Positions 7,135 to 15,662 of a DNA stretch of 50,421 nt are shown piece after piece. Made by a program: the position numbers and the translations under genes. Within the stretch, counting starts at the first letter, position 1. Each line of letters begins with the position of its first letter. This DNA is from Candidatus Methanomethylicaceae archaeon (GTDB lineage: Archaea > Thermoproteota > Methanomethylicia > Methanomethylicales > Methanomethylicaceae), in the NCBI GenBank assembly GCA_026414165.1, contig JAOAJN010000001.1, positions 1-50,421 on the forward strand, written 5' to 3'. The notes below the pieces were generated by a model that was not told the origin of the DNA, did no database searches, and saw nothing but the letters and a program-made list of their open reading frames with translations.

Positions 7135-8277
7135 ATGAGCAATAAAATAGCAGAAGTGGTAATATTGATCCCGATTAATAAACCGATTTTGGGCAACGAA
7201 GAAAAAGAAGCAGTTCTAAAAGTATTAGAGAGTGGAGCTCTTACTAATGCGTCGGCAGAAGGAGGATTTTTTGTAAAGACCTTCGAAAAAGACCTGGCAA
7301 GTTTTATGGGTGCCAAAGACGCTGTTGTGGTAAATTCAGGGACCGCGGCGCTTCAGGTATCCCTTTTGGCAATGAACATAAAGCCTGGGGATGAGGTTAT
7401 AGTCCCATCTTTCACTTTTGCGGCCACAGCTGGTGCCGTGCTTCTGGTTGGTGCAAAACCCGTATTTGTAGATATAGATCTAAATACTTACAATATGGAT
7501 CCTGAAGCATTTAGAAGAGCAATTACGAGTAGAACAAAAGCGGTAATCCCTGTAGATCTTTATGGTCTGCCAGCAAAAATAGATGAGATAAGGGAGTATG
7601 CAGAAAGGTATGGGATCGCGATTATAGAGGATGCCTGTCAAGCACAGGGCGCCTCTTATAATGGGAGGATGGCCGGAACCTTAGGAGATGTGGGCTGTCT
7701 GAGCTTTTATCCTGGTAAAGTGATGACCACAGGCGAGGGTGGCGCAATAATAACCAACGATCAAGAACTAGCAGATAAACTCAGGATGATAAGGACACAT
7801 GGACAGACAAAAGGTTACGACTCTAAACTACTGGGCGGCAATTTCAGGATGCCTGAGATAGAGGCAGCCATAGGTATTGTTCAGCTAAGGAAGTTGTCCA
7901 AATTCCTTGAGGCGAGGGCAAAAAACGCTCGAATATTGATTGAGAAATTGAATGAAGCAGACCTAATTCTGCCTCAAGTACCTGAGAATACCATTCACAA
8001 TTGGTACCTCTTTACAGTGAGATTTGCAAATGAAAAAATTAGAGAGATAATTCGAAACAGATTGCTTAAGGAAGGCATAGGCGCCACAGTTTATTATCCT
8101 ACTCCAGTCCATAAACTTCCTTATTACATATCTCTTGGTTATGGAAAAATAGAGCTACCAAATACAGAAATGGCTTCCAAGACTGTGTTGTCCCTACCAG
8201 TAAATCCTCTAATTGAAGAAAAAGATCTCGAAAAGACATCAAAAATAATATTTGAGGTCTTGAGCTCGATAAGCTGA
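7135..8277 (+). CDS. DegT/DnrJ/EryC1-family PLP-dependent sugar aminotransferase
   Basis: A 380-residue fold-type I PLP enzyme of the DegT/DnrJ/EryC1/StrS family, which transfers an amino group to a keto sugar on a nucleotide carrier. Recognisable parts are VVNSGTAALQVSLLA (phosphate-binding Ser/Gly loop), IIEDACQAQGASYNG (ring-binding Asp) and SFYPGKVMTTGEGGAI with the Schiff-base Lys. The N-terminus IPINKPILGNEEKEAV is typical. Family alignment would allow a TTG start at 7165 instead of ATG 7135. The upstream 190 bp is A+T rich and holds the probable promoter. Together with the epimerase, nucleotidyltransferase, mutase, flippase and glycosyltransferase elsewhere in the window it suggests amino-sugar-containing surface glycans. 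The sugar substrate cannot be read from the sequence. Confidence 0.88.
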   Translation: MSNKIAEVVILIPINKPILGNEEKEAVLKVLESGALTNASAEGGFFVKTFEKDLASFMGAKDAVVVNSGTAALQVSLLAMNIKPGDEVIVPSFTFAATAGAVLLVGAKPVFVDIDLNTYNMDPEAFRRAITSRTKAVIPVDLYGLPAKIDEIREYAERYGIAIIEDACQAQGASYNGRMAGTLGDVGCLSFYPGKVMTTGEGGAIITNDQELADKLRMIRTHGQTKGYDSKLLGGNFRMPEIEAAIGIVQLRKLSKFLEARAKNARILIEKLNEADLILPQVPENTIHNWYLFTVRFANEKIREIIRNRLLKEGIGATVYYPTPVHKLPYYISLGYGKIELPNTEMASKTVLSLPVNPLIEEKDLEKTSKIIFEVLSSIS

Positions 8278-8316
8278 ATACAATTCAATCGATTTAAATT
8301 TGAAGTATGGAGTATG

Positions 8317-9486
8317 CTAAGCCCTACCAGTCAAAATATCTGCAATATTCTTTGACATTGCAACTATCGTCAAAATTGGCGGGATTCCAAAAGGACCGGG
8401 AATAACGCTGGCATCTGATATATATAAAGACTCGATCAATGGCTCCAAGCCCTTAACCAACGAACAACACGTACCTCCAGGATGGACTCCTCTTGGATAT
8501 GTTGAAACTATGCTCTCAGCATCTACACCCGCCCGAATGAGGATCTCCTCTGCTTCTTTTCTACCCCTATAAAGAAGATCAACATCTCTATTAGATAACC
8601 CCTTTATGACGCGCCCCTCCTCCACGGACCCTGTCGGCTCATCGGCGATTTTTACCATTATTCCTAATATGTCTATAGGGCGCACCTTATACCCTTTACT
8701 CATAAGGTAAGGCACTATAAATGAAGAATAATGAGGTGATAAGAGGTATCCTTCCCTTTTTATGAATAATGACATGTTAAGTTCGCCACTCAGACAAATG
8801 CCCTCCATTATGCCTCCAACAGTTATGAACGTATCAACATACAGTCCAGAACCAGCCCCTTCTATACCCGACCTCATTAGAATTCTGGGGGTTTCTATCG
8901 CACCAGCACATAATACTATATTATTTGCCTTGAAGGTTTTTCCATCAAAACTCTCAACACCTACGGCCTTCTCTCCCACAATTAAGACCCTTTTTATGGG
9001 AGTCTCTGTGATAATTTGGGCTCCACTGGCTTTGGCTTTTTGCACGTATGCATTTGCATCCCACTTAGCACCATGAGGGCATCCTAATGGACACTTTCCA
9101 CAAGATTTACATTTAGAAAAATCGATAGCTTTTGGCATGAATCTCCAATCCTTCGAGACAGACAATAAAAGTCTCGTCCCATTACCCATATGGGATTCTG
9201 GAACGGGGGTTACACCCATTTCCTTTTCTGTCTCAAGGTAATAACTCTCTAGTTTTTCATGAACTCCTCTTACAGCATTTCCCATAGATACCAAAGTTGT
9301 GCCACCTAAACAGACGGTCTGCCAGATCTCCACACCAGAAGGTGCTATCCTGTAAGTTTCAGCGGCGCGCTCTGCTGGGACGTTCCTCCCCTCCTCAATA
9401 ATGAGCACCTTTCTGCCAGCGAGTGCCAGCTCTTTTGCTATTGTTGCTCCGCCAGCTCCAGAGCCAACCACGATAAAGTCAAACAT
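8317..9486 (-). CDS. GMC-like FAD-dependent oxidoreductase with a Cys cluster motif
   Basis: A 389-residue flavoprotein. The N-terminal dinucleotide-binding motif is DFIVVGSGAGGATIAKELA, with the FAD ribose Glu in VLIIEEG. GTTLVSMGNAV resembles the GMC flavin loop, and the C-terminus has HPGGTCCSL and YISDASVIPG as in GMC alcohol oxidases. At about 124-142 there is CKSCGKCPLGCPHGAK, four Cys spaced C-x2-C-x2-C-x3-C, as in long-chain alcohol oxidase relatives. It may bind an Fe-S cluster or be structural. It is the last gene of the aksD-aksE-ThDP-mmp11 run and overlaps mmp11 by 8 bases. The substrate is unknown. Context suggests an alcohol or aldehyde intermediate of the CoB side chain, which is inference. 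It is shorter than typical 500-residue GMC oxidases. Confidence 0.8.
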   Translation of the reverse strand: MFDFIVVGSGAGGATIAKELALAGRKVLIIEEGRNVPAERAAETYRIAPSGVEIWQTVCLGGTTLVSMGNAVRGVHEKLESYYLETEKEMGVTPVPESHMGNGTRLLLSVSKDWRFMPKAIDFSKCKSCGKCPLGCPHGAKWDANAYVQKAKASGAQIITETPIKRVLIVGEKAVGVESFDGKTFKANNIVLCAGAIETPRILMRSGIEGAGSGLYVDTFITVGGIMEGICLSGELNMSLFIKREGYLLSPHYSSFIVPYLMSKGYKVRPIDILGIMVKIADEPTGSVEEGRVIKGLSNRDVDLLYRGRKEAEEILIRAGVDAESIVSTYPRGVHPGGTCCSLVKGLEPLIESLYISDASVIPGPFGIPPILTIVAMSKNIADILTGRA

Positions 9487-10450
9487 TATTGATCACTCCG
9501 CTAGGCAACCTGACAGCCTCGTCAGGGAATTCAACATATGGTATGGCCGCAAGTGCCCCTATCAGACCTCTACTACCCTTAATTTTTATTAGTTCAACCC
9601 CGCATTTAGATGCTATCTCTTCAGTTTCTTCCAATGAGATCATTCCTGATTTGGCTCTATTCGCAAATATCATAAGGCGCTCATCGATCATTATGCCACT
9701 CATAAAAGCCATACCAGTCTCGTCTGAAAGTGTCGCCTCCTCCAATCTCTTCTTGAAGGTCTCTATGAGCTTTGCTTTTTGGTTGGGAAGAACTGCAAAG
9801 GAAACAGATATAGACACACAATTTTGCGTCTTAAATGGGTTCTGTGGATACAACTGGACTATGGAGTGCTCTAGGTAGTCTACGTTCATTTCGATTGAAA
9901 GCTTATGGGAAATCTCATTTATTAGAGACCAAGTAGCTCCTTCGTCTTTCTTGTCAGTGTCATCCACACCAATTATCAGTTTATCTTTCTTAGGTAGGAT
10001 TATTGTGGCTCTGCCCAGCTTACTACCGCCGCCCCAGTCTTGTATTTCGACTCTCTCCACTCCCTTAGCCATGGCTCTAGTCAACGCAGCCACGCCCGCG
10101 CCAGCTAGACCAGAATAAGAGACCTTGATCTTATCTCCTTCTACAGATACATAGTCTATTGACGCAGGTCTATAGCTAGGTGTCAATTTTGAGAAGGCTT
10201 CAGATCTTGGACGGATTTTGTAGAAGATACGTGTTCCTTCTCTTTTTGACCAAAAAACACATGGACTATTCTTGGTGTAATGGTAAATCGACCATGCTGC
10301 CCCTCCAAAACAGGTGCCCCGTGCATGATCTTCAATAAGTTCAACAACACCTGATTTTTCGTCTGAAACTGCTACAACTTTGTTATGGGGTGATACCCAA
10401 GCCTTTCTCGAAAGCGCTCTCTGTATTTCATCCCTACTCATTGTATCCAT
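9479..10450 (-). CDS. mmp11: Methanogenesis marker protein 11
   Basis: A 323-residue protein that I recognise as methanogenesis marker 11, a family largely confined to methanogens and related alkane-oxidising archaea, with no established reaction. Diagnostic segments are CFGGAAWSIYHYTKNSP (about 47-63), SGLAGAGVAALTRAMAKGV, LIIGVDDTDKKDEGATW (about 158-175), QNPFKTQNCVSISV and GSRGLIGALAAIPY. The IGVDDTD motif is shared with the ATP-binding kinase-like domain of the tRNA-modifying enzyme TiaS, so an ATP- and metal-dependent phosphoryl transfer is plausible. It lies between the ThDP enzyme and the FAD oxidoreductase and overlaps the latter. A TATA-like element upstream may give it its own promoter. 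No transmembrane segment or signal peptide. Confidence 0.9.
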   Translation of the reverse strand: MDTMSRDEIQRALSRKAWVSPHNKVVAVSDEKSGVVELIEDHARGTCFGGAAWSIYHYTKNSPCVFWSKREGTRIFYKIRPRSEAFSKLTPSYRPASIDYVSVEGDKIKVSYSGLAGAGVAALTRAMAKGVERVEIQDWGGGSKLGRATIILPKKDKLIIGVDDTDKKDEGATWSLINEISHKLSIEMNVDYLEHSIVQLYPQNPFKTQNCVSISVSFAVLPNQKAKLIETFKKRLEEATLSDETGMAFMSGIMIDERLMIFANRAKSGMISLEETEEIASKCGVELIKIKGSRGLIGALAAIPYVEFPDEAVRLPSGVINNV

Positions 10451-10476
10451 AAGGGGTCATTTTAATATCTTGACAT

Positions 10477-10489
10477 CATTTATTTATCT
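10477..10489 (-). promoter_or_regulatory. Possible internal TATA box for mmp11
   Basis: Within the 40-bp gap between the ThDP gene and mmp11, the minus strand reads GATAAATAAAT at 10478-10488. A start 25 bases downstream would give a leaderless mmp11 transcript, so the two distal genes could be made independently of the aks genes. Confidence 0.35.
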
Positions 10490-10490
10490 T

Positions 10491-12065
10491 CTAATCCTTT
10501 AATATTCTTGGTTTAGTGAGCTCAACACTTTCGTTTGCGGGAATGGGAATCTCAATAAGGATCGGTTCGCGCAAATTCTCGATTGCCTTCTTTACATCAT
10601 CTGGGTTGGATGCTCTAATGCCTTCTATGCCGTAGGCATCTGCCAACTTCAAATAATCTGGCGGGGCAGTATACTCCACTCCGTATGGCTTATTGTATGC
10701 TACTTCTTGGATCTGCCTTATCAGACCAAGGGATCTATTATTAAAAACACAGACAGCAATTCCTAGACAATTTTCCTTTATTGTTGATAGTTCTGAGGAA
10801 GACATTTGGAATCCTCCATCCCCCATTACTGCAATTACCTTACCTTGAGGATTTGCTATTTTGACTCCAATGGATGCGGGTAATGAATAACCCATGGCAG
10901 AAAGATTTCCCGAAAATATTATCTGCCTTGGCCGTCTGACATTTATAGCCTGCATGATCCATATAGTATGTTGCCCGATATCTAGTGTAAAAGTAGCATC
11001 TGAAAACTTGGTTATCGCTTTGGCGAAGTTTAAAGCAATGCTATGAGATAACTGGCTCCCTTTAGGTTTAATGACTTGGCGATAGGGTCTTGGCTTGATC
11101 TTGGGGAGAATGGCTTCTATAAACAAAGATACATCGCTCTTTACCTTAATGCTGGATAAGGCTGAAAAGTTTTTATCTTCCACATCGACTTGGATTATTT
11201 TGCAGCTTAGTTTTATGTCATATAATGTAAGGTTTGTAAGTCTACAACCAAGTGATATTAAAAGATCACAAGAAGACAAAGCATCGTTTGCAACTGGATA
11301 GCCCCTCCTTCCGACAGGACCGAGAGATAATGGATGATCTTCAGGCAAAACCCCCCTCCCCATCATAGAAGTGACTACTGGTGCTCCTATGCGTTCAGCA
11401 AGACGAATAACCAAATCCGAAGCATTAGATAGAATTGCGCCCCAACCGGAGATTATGAGAGGAGAATTTGCCTCGTTGATCATCCCTGCCACAATCTCTA
11501 AGACAAGAGGATCGGGCTCAGTTCTTGGTGGAGTCGGTACATAACCTTTGTCCTTTGAGATCTTCTTCTGTATATCGCCTGGTAAGCCCACATATGAAGG
11601 TCCGGGGCATCCCTCCAAGCAGTAGTAGTATGCCCTACACATAACATCATATGCTTCAGAAGGATCAGACACTTGTGTGGCGAACTTAGTTATCGGAGAA
11701 AAGATCGCTTCTAAATCTAAATCTTCGATCCAATCCTTGCCCCGTTCATAAGTGGGAACCTGACCTGTGATCGCCAATACTGGAGAATGATCCTTAAAAG
11801 GGACTGCAATCCCCGCAGCAAGATTTACGGCCCCTGGTCCTGCCGTACTAATGCACAGTCCCACTTTTCCAGATGCTCTAGCATACCCGTCTGCGGCATA
11901 TACTGCATTCTGTTCATGCCTCATCAATACGTGCTTAATCTTCGATTCCGAAAGTGCATTGTATAGTGGTATAGACCACATTCCAGGAATACCGAAAGCT
12001 ACAAAAAACCCGAGCCTTTCTAGAGCCCTTACGACAACATCAACAGTTTTTAAACTATCGTCCAA
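10491..12065 (-). CDS. ThDP-dependent 2-oxoacid decarboxylase-type enzyme in the CoB cluster
   Basis: A 524-residue enzyme of the acetolactate synthase / 2-oxoacid decarboxylase superfamily with the usual three domains. The PYR domain (1-165) has the catalytic Glu in [17 protein letters not shown]; a central domain covers about 185-320; the PP domain (about 350-524) has the Mg-ThDP motif [12 protein letters not shown]...FNN. It would normally be annotated acetolactate synthase, but there is no regulatory small subunit and no other branched-chain gene nearby. Its TTG start lies 11 bases inside aksE, so it is translationally coupled to homoaconitase. This makes decarboxylation of a long-chain 2-oxodicarboxylate, specifically 2-oxosuberate to 7-oxoheptanoate in CoB synthesis, the best contextual hypothesis. 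I know of no assigned gene for that step. A plain acetolactate synthase remains the alternative. Confidence 0.8.
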   Translation of the reverse strand: MDDSLKTVDVVVRALERLGFFVAFGIPGMWSIPLYNALSESKIKHVLMRHEQNAVYAADGYARASGKVGLCISTAGPGAVNLAAGIAVPFKDHSPVLAITGQVPTYERGKDWIEDLDLEAIFSPITKFATQVSDPSEAYDVMCRAYYYCLEGCPGPSYVGLPGDIQKKISKDKGYVPTPPRTEPDPLVLEIVAGMINEANSPLIISGWGAILSNASDLVIRLAERIGAPVVTSMMGRGVLPEDHPLSLGPVGRRGYPVANDALSSCDLLISLGCRLTNLTLYDIKLSCKIIQVDVEDKNFSALSSIKVKSDVSLFIEAILPKIKPRPYRQVIKPKGSQLSHSIALNFAKAITKFSDATFTLDIGQHTIWIMQAINVRRPRQIIFSGNLSAMGYSLPASIGVKIANPQGKVIAVMGDGGFQMSSSELSTIKENCLGIAVCVFNNRSLGLIRQIQEVAYNKPYGVEYTAPPDYLKLADAYGIEGIRASNPDDVKKAIENLREPILIEIPIPANESVELTKPRILKD

Positions 12066-12552
12066 GATTAGCAGACACCTTCTTCTTATAATATTCTACA
12101 AGACCGCCTATTTTCAATATATCTTGCAGAAAAGGAGGCAATGGTGATGTTTTTAGCACCCCTTGTTTGGTATGGACTTCACCCCTCTCCAGATCTATTT
12201 CAATAAAGTCTCCCTCATTAACCGCCTTGCTTATACCTCGGCACTCGATCAATGGTAATCCATTATTTATGCCGTTTCTGAAGAAGATCCTAGCGAAAGA
12301 CTCTGCAACTACTGCTGATATGCCTGCCCACTTTATTGCCAGAACTGCCTGTTCCCTACTTGAGCCGCAGCCAAAGTTCTTCCCTGCTACTATTATGTCT
12401 CCAGGTTTAATTTTGGAACTGAATGATGGGTCGAGCCCTTCTAACACATGTTTTGGCCAGATAGATTTATCCACCGATCTGAGGTATTTTGCAGGAATTA
12501 TGACATCTGTATCAATGTCGTCTCCAAATTTCCAAACCCTTCCTCTTATCAT
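12055..12552 (-). CDS. aksE: Homoaconitase small subunit (AksE)
   Basis: The swivelling small subunit of a LeuD-type hydro-lyase, about 165 residues. The motif [17 protein letters not shown] (about 9-25) includes the loop that sets substrate specificity. In Methanocaldococcus the homoaconitase small subunit MJ1271 has Arg-Thr at this place whereas the isopropylmalate isomerase has Val-Tyr; here the loop is YLRS, keeping the Arg that binds the extra carboxylate. This favours homoaconitase. [21 protein letters not shown] is the conserved substrate-binding stretch. The ATG at 12552 overlaps the aksD stop codon, and the 3' end overlaps the ThDP gene. With AksD it isomerises homocitrate-type tricarboxylates during 2-oxosuberate formation. 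Confidence 0.87.
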   Translation of the reverse strand: MIRGRVWKFGDDIDTDVIIPAKYLRSVDKSIWPKHVLEGLDPSFSSKIKPGDIIVAGKNFGCGSSREQAVLAIKWAGISAVVAESFARIFFRNGINNGLPLIECRGISKAVNEGDFIEIDLERGEVHTKQGVLKTSPLPPFLQDILKIGGLVEYYKKKVSANLGR

Positions 12553-13787
12553 CAAATATACCTCCTCGGATCGGTTATCTGCCCATTAATGGCAGAAGCT
12601 GCAACCGTTTGAGGTGATGCCAAATATACTGACGAAGACCTTGCTCCCATTCTCCCGATAAAGTTCCTATTAGATGTAGACACACACACCTCATTATCTC
12701 CCAACACTCCCATATGCACGCCCAAGCAAGGACCACATCCAGTAACTCCTATTATTGCTCCCGCCTCTAGGAATATGTCTATGATCCCCTCTTTCTGAGC
12801 CTTAATGTATGTAGATTTGGAAGCAGGTATCACTATAAGCCTTGTATCCCTATGCACTCTCTTTCCTCTTAGTATCTTAGCAGCTTCAAAGAGATCCTCG
12901 TATCTACCGTTTGTACATGAGCCTAAAAATGCTTGATCTATTGGTTGACCTTCAACCTCAGATACCGATTTAACATTCGAAACACTGCCAGGACACGCAA
13001 CTTTTGGATCCAAAGATGACGCATCTAAAGTTATCGAATCCACTGCAGCATCAGTCCTAAAGATTTCACCATCTCGACCTAGAAACTCAATTGTCTTCTC
13101 GTCTGCCTCTATAAAGCCTGTCTTAGCTCCCATCTCCACCGCCATGTTCGACATGGTCATTCTGGATGATTGCGACATCGATCTCACAGTTTCTCCAGCG
13201 AATTCTAGCGCTTTATATGTGGCTCCATCCGTTCCAACAATTCTCACAATCTCTAGGATTAGATCCTTTGAAGAAACTCCCTTACTTAGCCGTCCGTCAC
13301 ATTTTATGTATAAAGTCTCTGGGACCTTGAGCCAAGTCTTGCCAGTTGCAAGGATATATGCCAGATCTGTCGCTCCCATCCCAGTTGAGAATAATCCGAA
13401 TGCTCCAAGTGTGCAGCTATGCGAATCTGCTCCGACTACAATCATGCCTGGGGCCACATAACCTTTTTCAGGTATCACTTGGTGGCAGATCCCCTCCCCC
13501 AGATCATGAAATTTTGAGATCCCTTGCTCTCTTGCAAATCTCCTCACTTTAGCTTGTAGTGTTGCAGCTTGGTCACTGTAAGGTGGAACCGAATGATCAA
13601 AAACTATACCTACTCTGTTGGGATCGAATATGCGCTTGACACCCATTTCGTTGAGTGCATCGATTATCAGGGGACCTGTTCCGTCATGAAAATATGCGAA
13701 GTCTACTGATACTTCAACAAAATCTCCTGCTTTAACTCGATGTCCTACCGATTTTGAGATTATTTTCTCCACTGCAGTACTACCCAA
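12552..13787 (-). CDS. aksD: Homoaconitase large subunit (AksD)
   Basis: A 411-residue LeuC/aconitase-family large subunit that carries the 4Fe-4S cluster. The cluster Cys residues lie in [13 protein letters not shown] (about 290) and [13 protein letters not shown] (about 350-362), and [20 protein letters not shown] is the usual active-site region. Length matches archaeal homoaconitase/isopropylmalate isomerase. Large subunits do not separate the two activities, so the assignment rests on the YLRS loop of the adjacent small subunit and on the aksA/mmp11 neighbourhood. The start is TTG at 13787, chosen because GAGGT lies 8-9 bases upstream. It is the first gene of the aksD-aksE-ThDP-mmp11-FAD run. 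Confidence 0.87.
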   Translation of the reverse strand: MGSTAVEKIISKSVGHRVKAGDFVEVSVDFAYFHDGTGPLIIDALNEMGVKRIFDPNRVGIVFDHSVPPYSDQAATLQAKVRRFAREQGISKFHDLGEGICHQVIPEKGYVAPGMIVVGADSHSCTLGAFGLFSTGMGATDLAYILATGKTWLKVPETLYIKCDGRLSKGVSSKDLILEIVRIVGTDGATYKALEFAGETVRSMSQSSRMTMSNMAVEMGAKTGFIEADEKTIEFLGRDGEIFRTDAAVDSITLDASSLDPKVACPGSVSNVKSVSEVEGQPIDQAFLGSCTNGRYEDLFEAAKILRGKRVHRDTRLIVIPASKSTYIKAQKEGIIDIFLEAGAIIGVTGCGPCLGVHMGVLGDNEVCVSTSNRNFIGRMGARSSSVYLASPQTVAASAINGQITDPRRYI

Positions 13788-13820
13788 TTTGGCGACCTCA
13801 AACCATTCAAGTCTAGAGGA

Positions 13821-13834
13821 ATATTTTTATTTGT
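13821..13834 (-). promoter_or_regulatory. TATA-box promoter of the aksDE-ThDP operon
   Basis: The minus strand reads AAATAAAAATATTCC across this site. It lies about 40 bases upstream of the TTG start of aksD, leaving a leader of roughly 10 bases. The remaining divergent spacer to 14035 shows no gene. Confidence 0.45.
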
Positions 13835-14035
13835 CGCCATACCGGAGGCTCTGTCCAGCTATTAGTATTAATTTAGCGCATCAAGTATATCGATATGATC
13901 AACTTCAAAACACCTCTTGAATCGAATTATTAAATTATTTACATCGACATTCATGTAAACTTTCAATAAGGCGCTTCATTTTCTACCTATATTCATTTTA
14001 ATAGCTTCAATTAAGAGAATAAGTGGGAGATCTCT

Positions 14036-14650
14036 TTGAAGATCGGGGAAACCTTCCAACCAGACCCAAAGATGAAGGCCCTTTACTTCACATACCTCGC
14101 TTTAATTCTTGCCCCTCTATTTGTATTGGGTTTTGGCATTTTTTTATATCTCTTGCTCATAAGTGAGAGAACTGTTGCCACAATTTTTGCAATATTTTAC
14201 ATCCTCCCACTTATAGTTATAACGATCTTTGTTAGTTATTGGATTCCAAAATATTATAATTCAATCAAGTACCTTTTGACTGAAAATGAGGTCAGGGTAG
14301 AGAGGGGGGTGTGGTGGAAGATGCGCCACGCGGTCCCGTTCTCTAGAATAATGAGTGTTGACACAGTTCAGGGACCATTATCAAGACATTTTGGAATTGG
14401 GACTGTGGATATATATACTGCAGGTTATACTGGACGGGCTGGCGGGGGTAGTGGACCGAGTGTCAGAAGAGCTGAGGCATCTATAATGTTCGTACCTGAC
14501 TTCTTAGAGTTGAGGGAGGAGATCTTAAATATTGTAAAAGGGCGCCCCTTGTTTGGCGTTCCCGGTGTCCATTCTGATGTTTTGGGTCAGCAGATGTTGG
14601 AAGAGCTAAAAGAAATCCGGAAATTGTTGAGCTCAAAGCCAGCCTATTAA
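14036..14650 (+). CDS. Membrane protein with bacterial-type PH domain (bPH2/DUF304)
   Basis: A 204-residue protein with two adjacent hydrophobic helices (about 17-45 and 48-72) followed by a YdbT/DUF304-type PH domain. Typical segments are YLLTENEVRVERGVWW, VPFSRIMSVDTVQGPLSRHF and GIGTVDIYTAGYTG. The C-terminal 40 residues form a charged helix. It is anchored in the cytoplasmic membrane; the function of the family is not known. The start is TTG 14036, preceded by GGGAGAT. It is the only plus-strand gene inside the CoB region and splits it into two minus-strand units. Confidence 0.75.
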   Translation: MKIGETFQPDPKMKALYFTYLALILAPLFVLGFGIFLYLLLISERTVATIFAIFYILPLIVITIFVSYWIPKYYNSIKYLLTENEVRVERGVWWKMRHAVPFSRIMSVDTVQGPLSRHFGIGTVDIYTAGYTGRAGGGSGPSVRRAEASIMFVPDFLELREEILNIVKGRPLFGVPGVHSDVLGQQMLEELKEIRKLLSSKPAY

Positions 14651-14807
14651 GCCTGCGAAAACACAAACAGCAAAATTCTGAAAATCTTTTGACAGAAATC
14701 GATCATTAATTCCAATTATCATCTGTTTTCCTAAAAACTAAATTGGGTGAACACAAATCTGATTACCTCTTTTTAATCGTTGATTCAACCAATAAGCCGC
14801 TTAAATT

Positions 14808-15662
14808 TTAATTCGCCTTTCCAATTTTAATTTTAAATGACAGTGCGCTAGCAAAAACCAAAGGCAAAAAATAACTTCCCTTTGCCCTTGAAGTGTCTAT
14901 ATATATCTTTGGCAGCGCGGAAGCATAAGCCCCAAAACTATCAATGTTTGCAACTAAAACCAATGATCTGAATATTATGTTCCCTATTATTCCATCAGGC
15001 ACCAACAATATAGATACACCTGATTTTATTGCTCTTTCAATCTCTATGCCGAAGTTCTCAACCTCCAATCCGATCTCTCTGATTTTTTGCGTTAATAAAA
15101 TCGAAAATGAAAGTAGTTGATCCACTTTGGGGCTACGTCCAACATCCTCAAGTCTTCCTCCAGATATTATACCGACTCTATATTGCATACCCAAAAGCTC
15201 TGCCAAATCTTTTCCTTTTACAGCAAAAGTCAAGAGATCTTCGATTGTATCGCCCTCATCTATACCAACGGGCGCAAGCATAATAGGTCTTCCTTCTATT
15301 TCCATTAATGTTATGCGATAAAGGTTGTTACAATTAAAGGCTACGCGAAGACTCGAAAGAATGGCACCTGCACTTAAATTTCCCCTAACAGCCGCATCGA
15401 CTATCCCCTCTTTGAGCATATTTACTATGGCATGTTCAGGACGATCCACAATCACTATTGGGATCTCCTCCACAATCTCTGAAGGTCGCGAATCACGAAC
15501 CGAAACTAATACTGGGTCTGCATACCCCTCTCTCTTAACAAATAAGGCCGAATTCATTACCCTCTCAGAGGATGGTATATCTGGGTTTAGACCTATTGCA
15601 ACTTTCGCCCTATTGGCCTTTGCTAGCGAATAGATGTTAGGTCGATTTTTGTCCTTAATCAT
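14808..15662 (-). CDS. mtxX: MtxX / methanogenesis marker protein 4
   Basis: A 284-residue protein of the MtxX family (methanogenesis marker 4), distantly related to phosphate acetyl/butyryltransferases. Recognisable parts are VAIGLNPDIPS (about 17-27), DAAVRGNLSAGAILSSL (about 88-104), LAPVGIDEGDT, VGIISGGRLEDVGRSPKVDQ (about 173-192) and the C-terminal LVPDGIIGNIIFRSLVL. MtxX was named from a methyltransferase-linked locus in Methanosarcina, but its reaction is not established. The ATG start overlaps the 3' end of aksA by 8 bases, so the two are coupled. Given the fold, an acyl-phosphate or acyl-CoA transfer in CoB assembly is conceivable. A decayed second copy is present at about 33620-33945. 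Confidence 0.82.
   Translation of the reverse strand: MIKDKNRPNIYSLAKANRAKVAIGLNPDIPSSERVMNSALFVKREGYADPVLVSVRDSRPSEIVEEIPIVIVDRPEHAIVNMLKEGIVDAAVRGNLSAGAILSSLRVAFNCNNLYRITLMEIEGRPIMLAPVGIDEGDTIEDLLTFAVKGKDLAELLGMQYRVGIISGGRLEDVGRSPKVDQLLSFSILLTQKIREIGLEVENFGIEIERAIKSGVSILLVPDGIIGNIIFRSLVLVANIDSFGAYASALPKIYIDTSRAKGSYFLPLVFASALSFKIKIGKAN

Noticed and set aside
9479-10450. Annotation as TiaS (tRNA-Ile2 agmatidine synthetase)
   Set aside because: It shares the DDTD motif but lacks the zinc ribbon and OB domain, and other motifs match methanogenesis marker 11.
10491-12065. Annotation as acetolactate synthase large subunit (ilvB)
   Set aside because: The fold matches, but no ilvN, ilvC, ilvD or leu genes are near and the gene overlaps homoaconitase; kept as an alternative only.
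12055-13787. Annotation as isopropylmalate isomerase (leuCD)
   Set aside because: The small-subunit loop reads YLRS with the homoaconitase-type Arg, and the neighbours are CoB-related.
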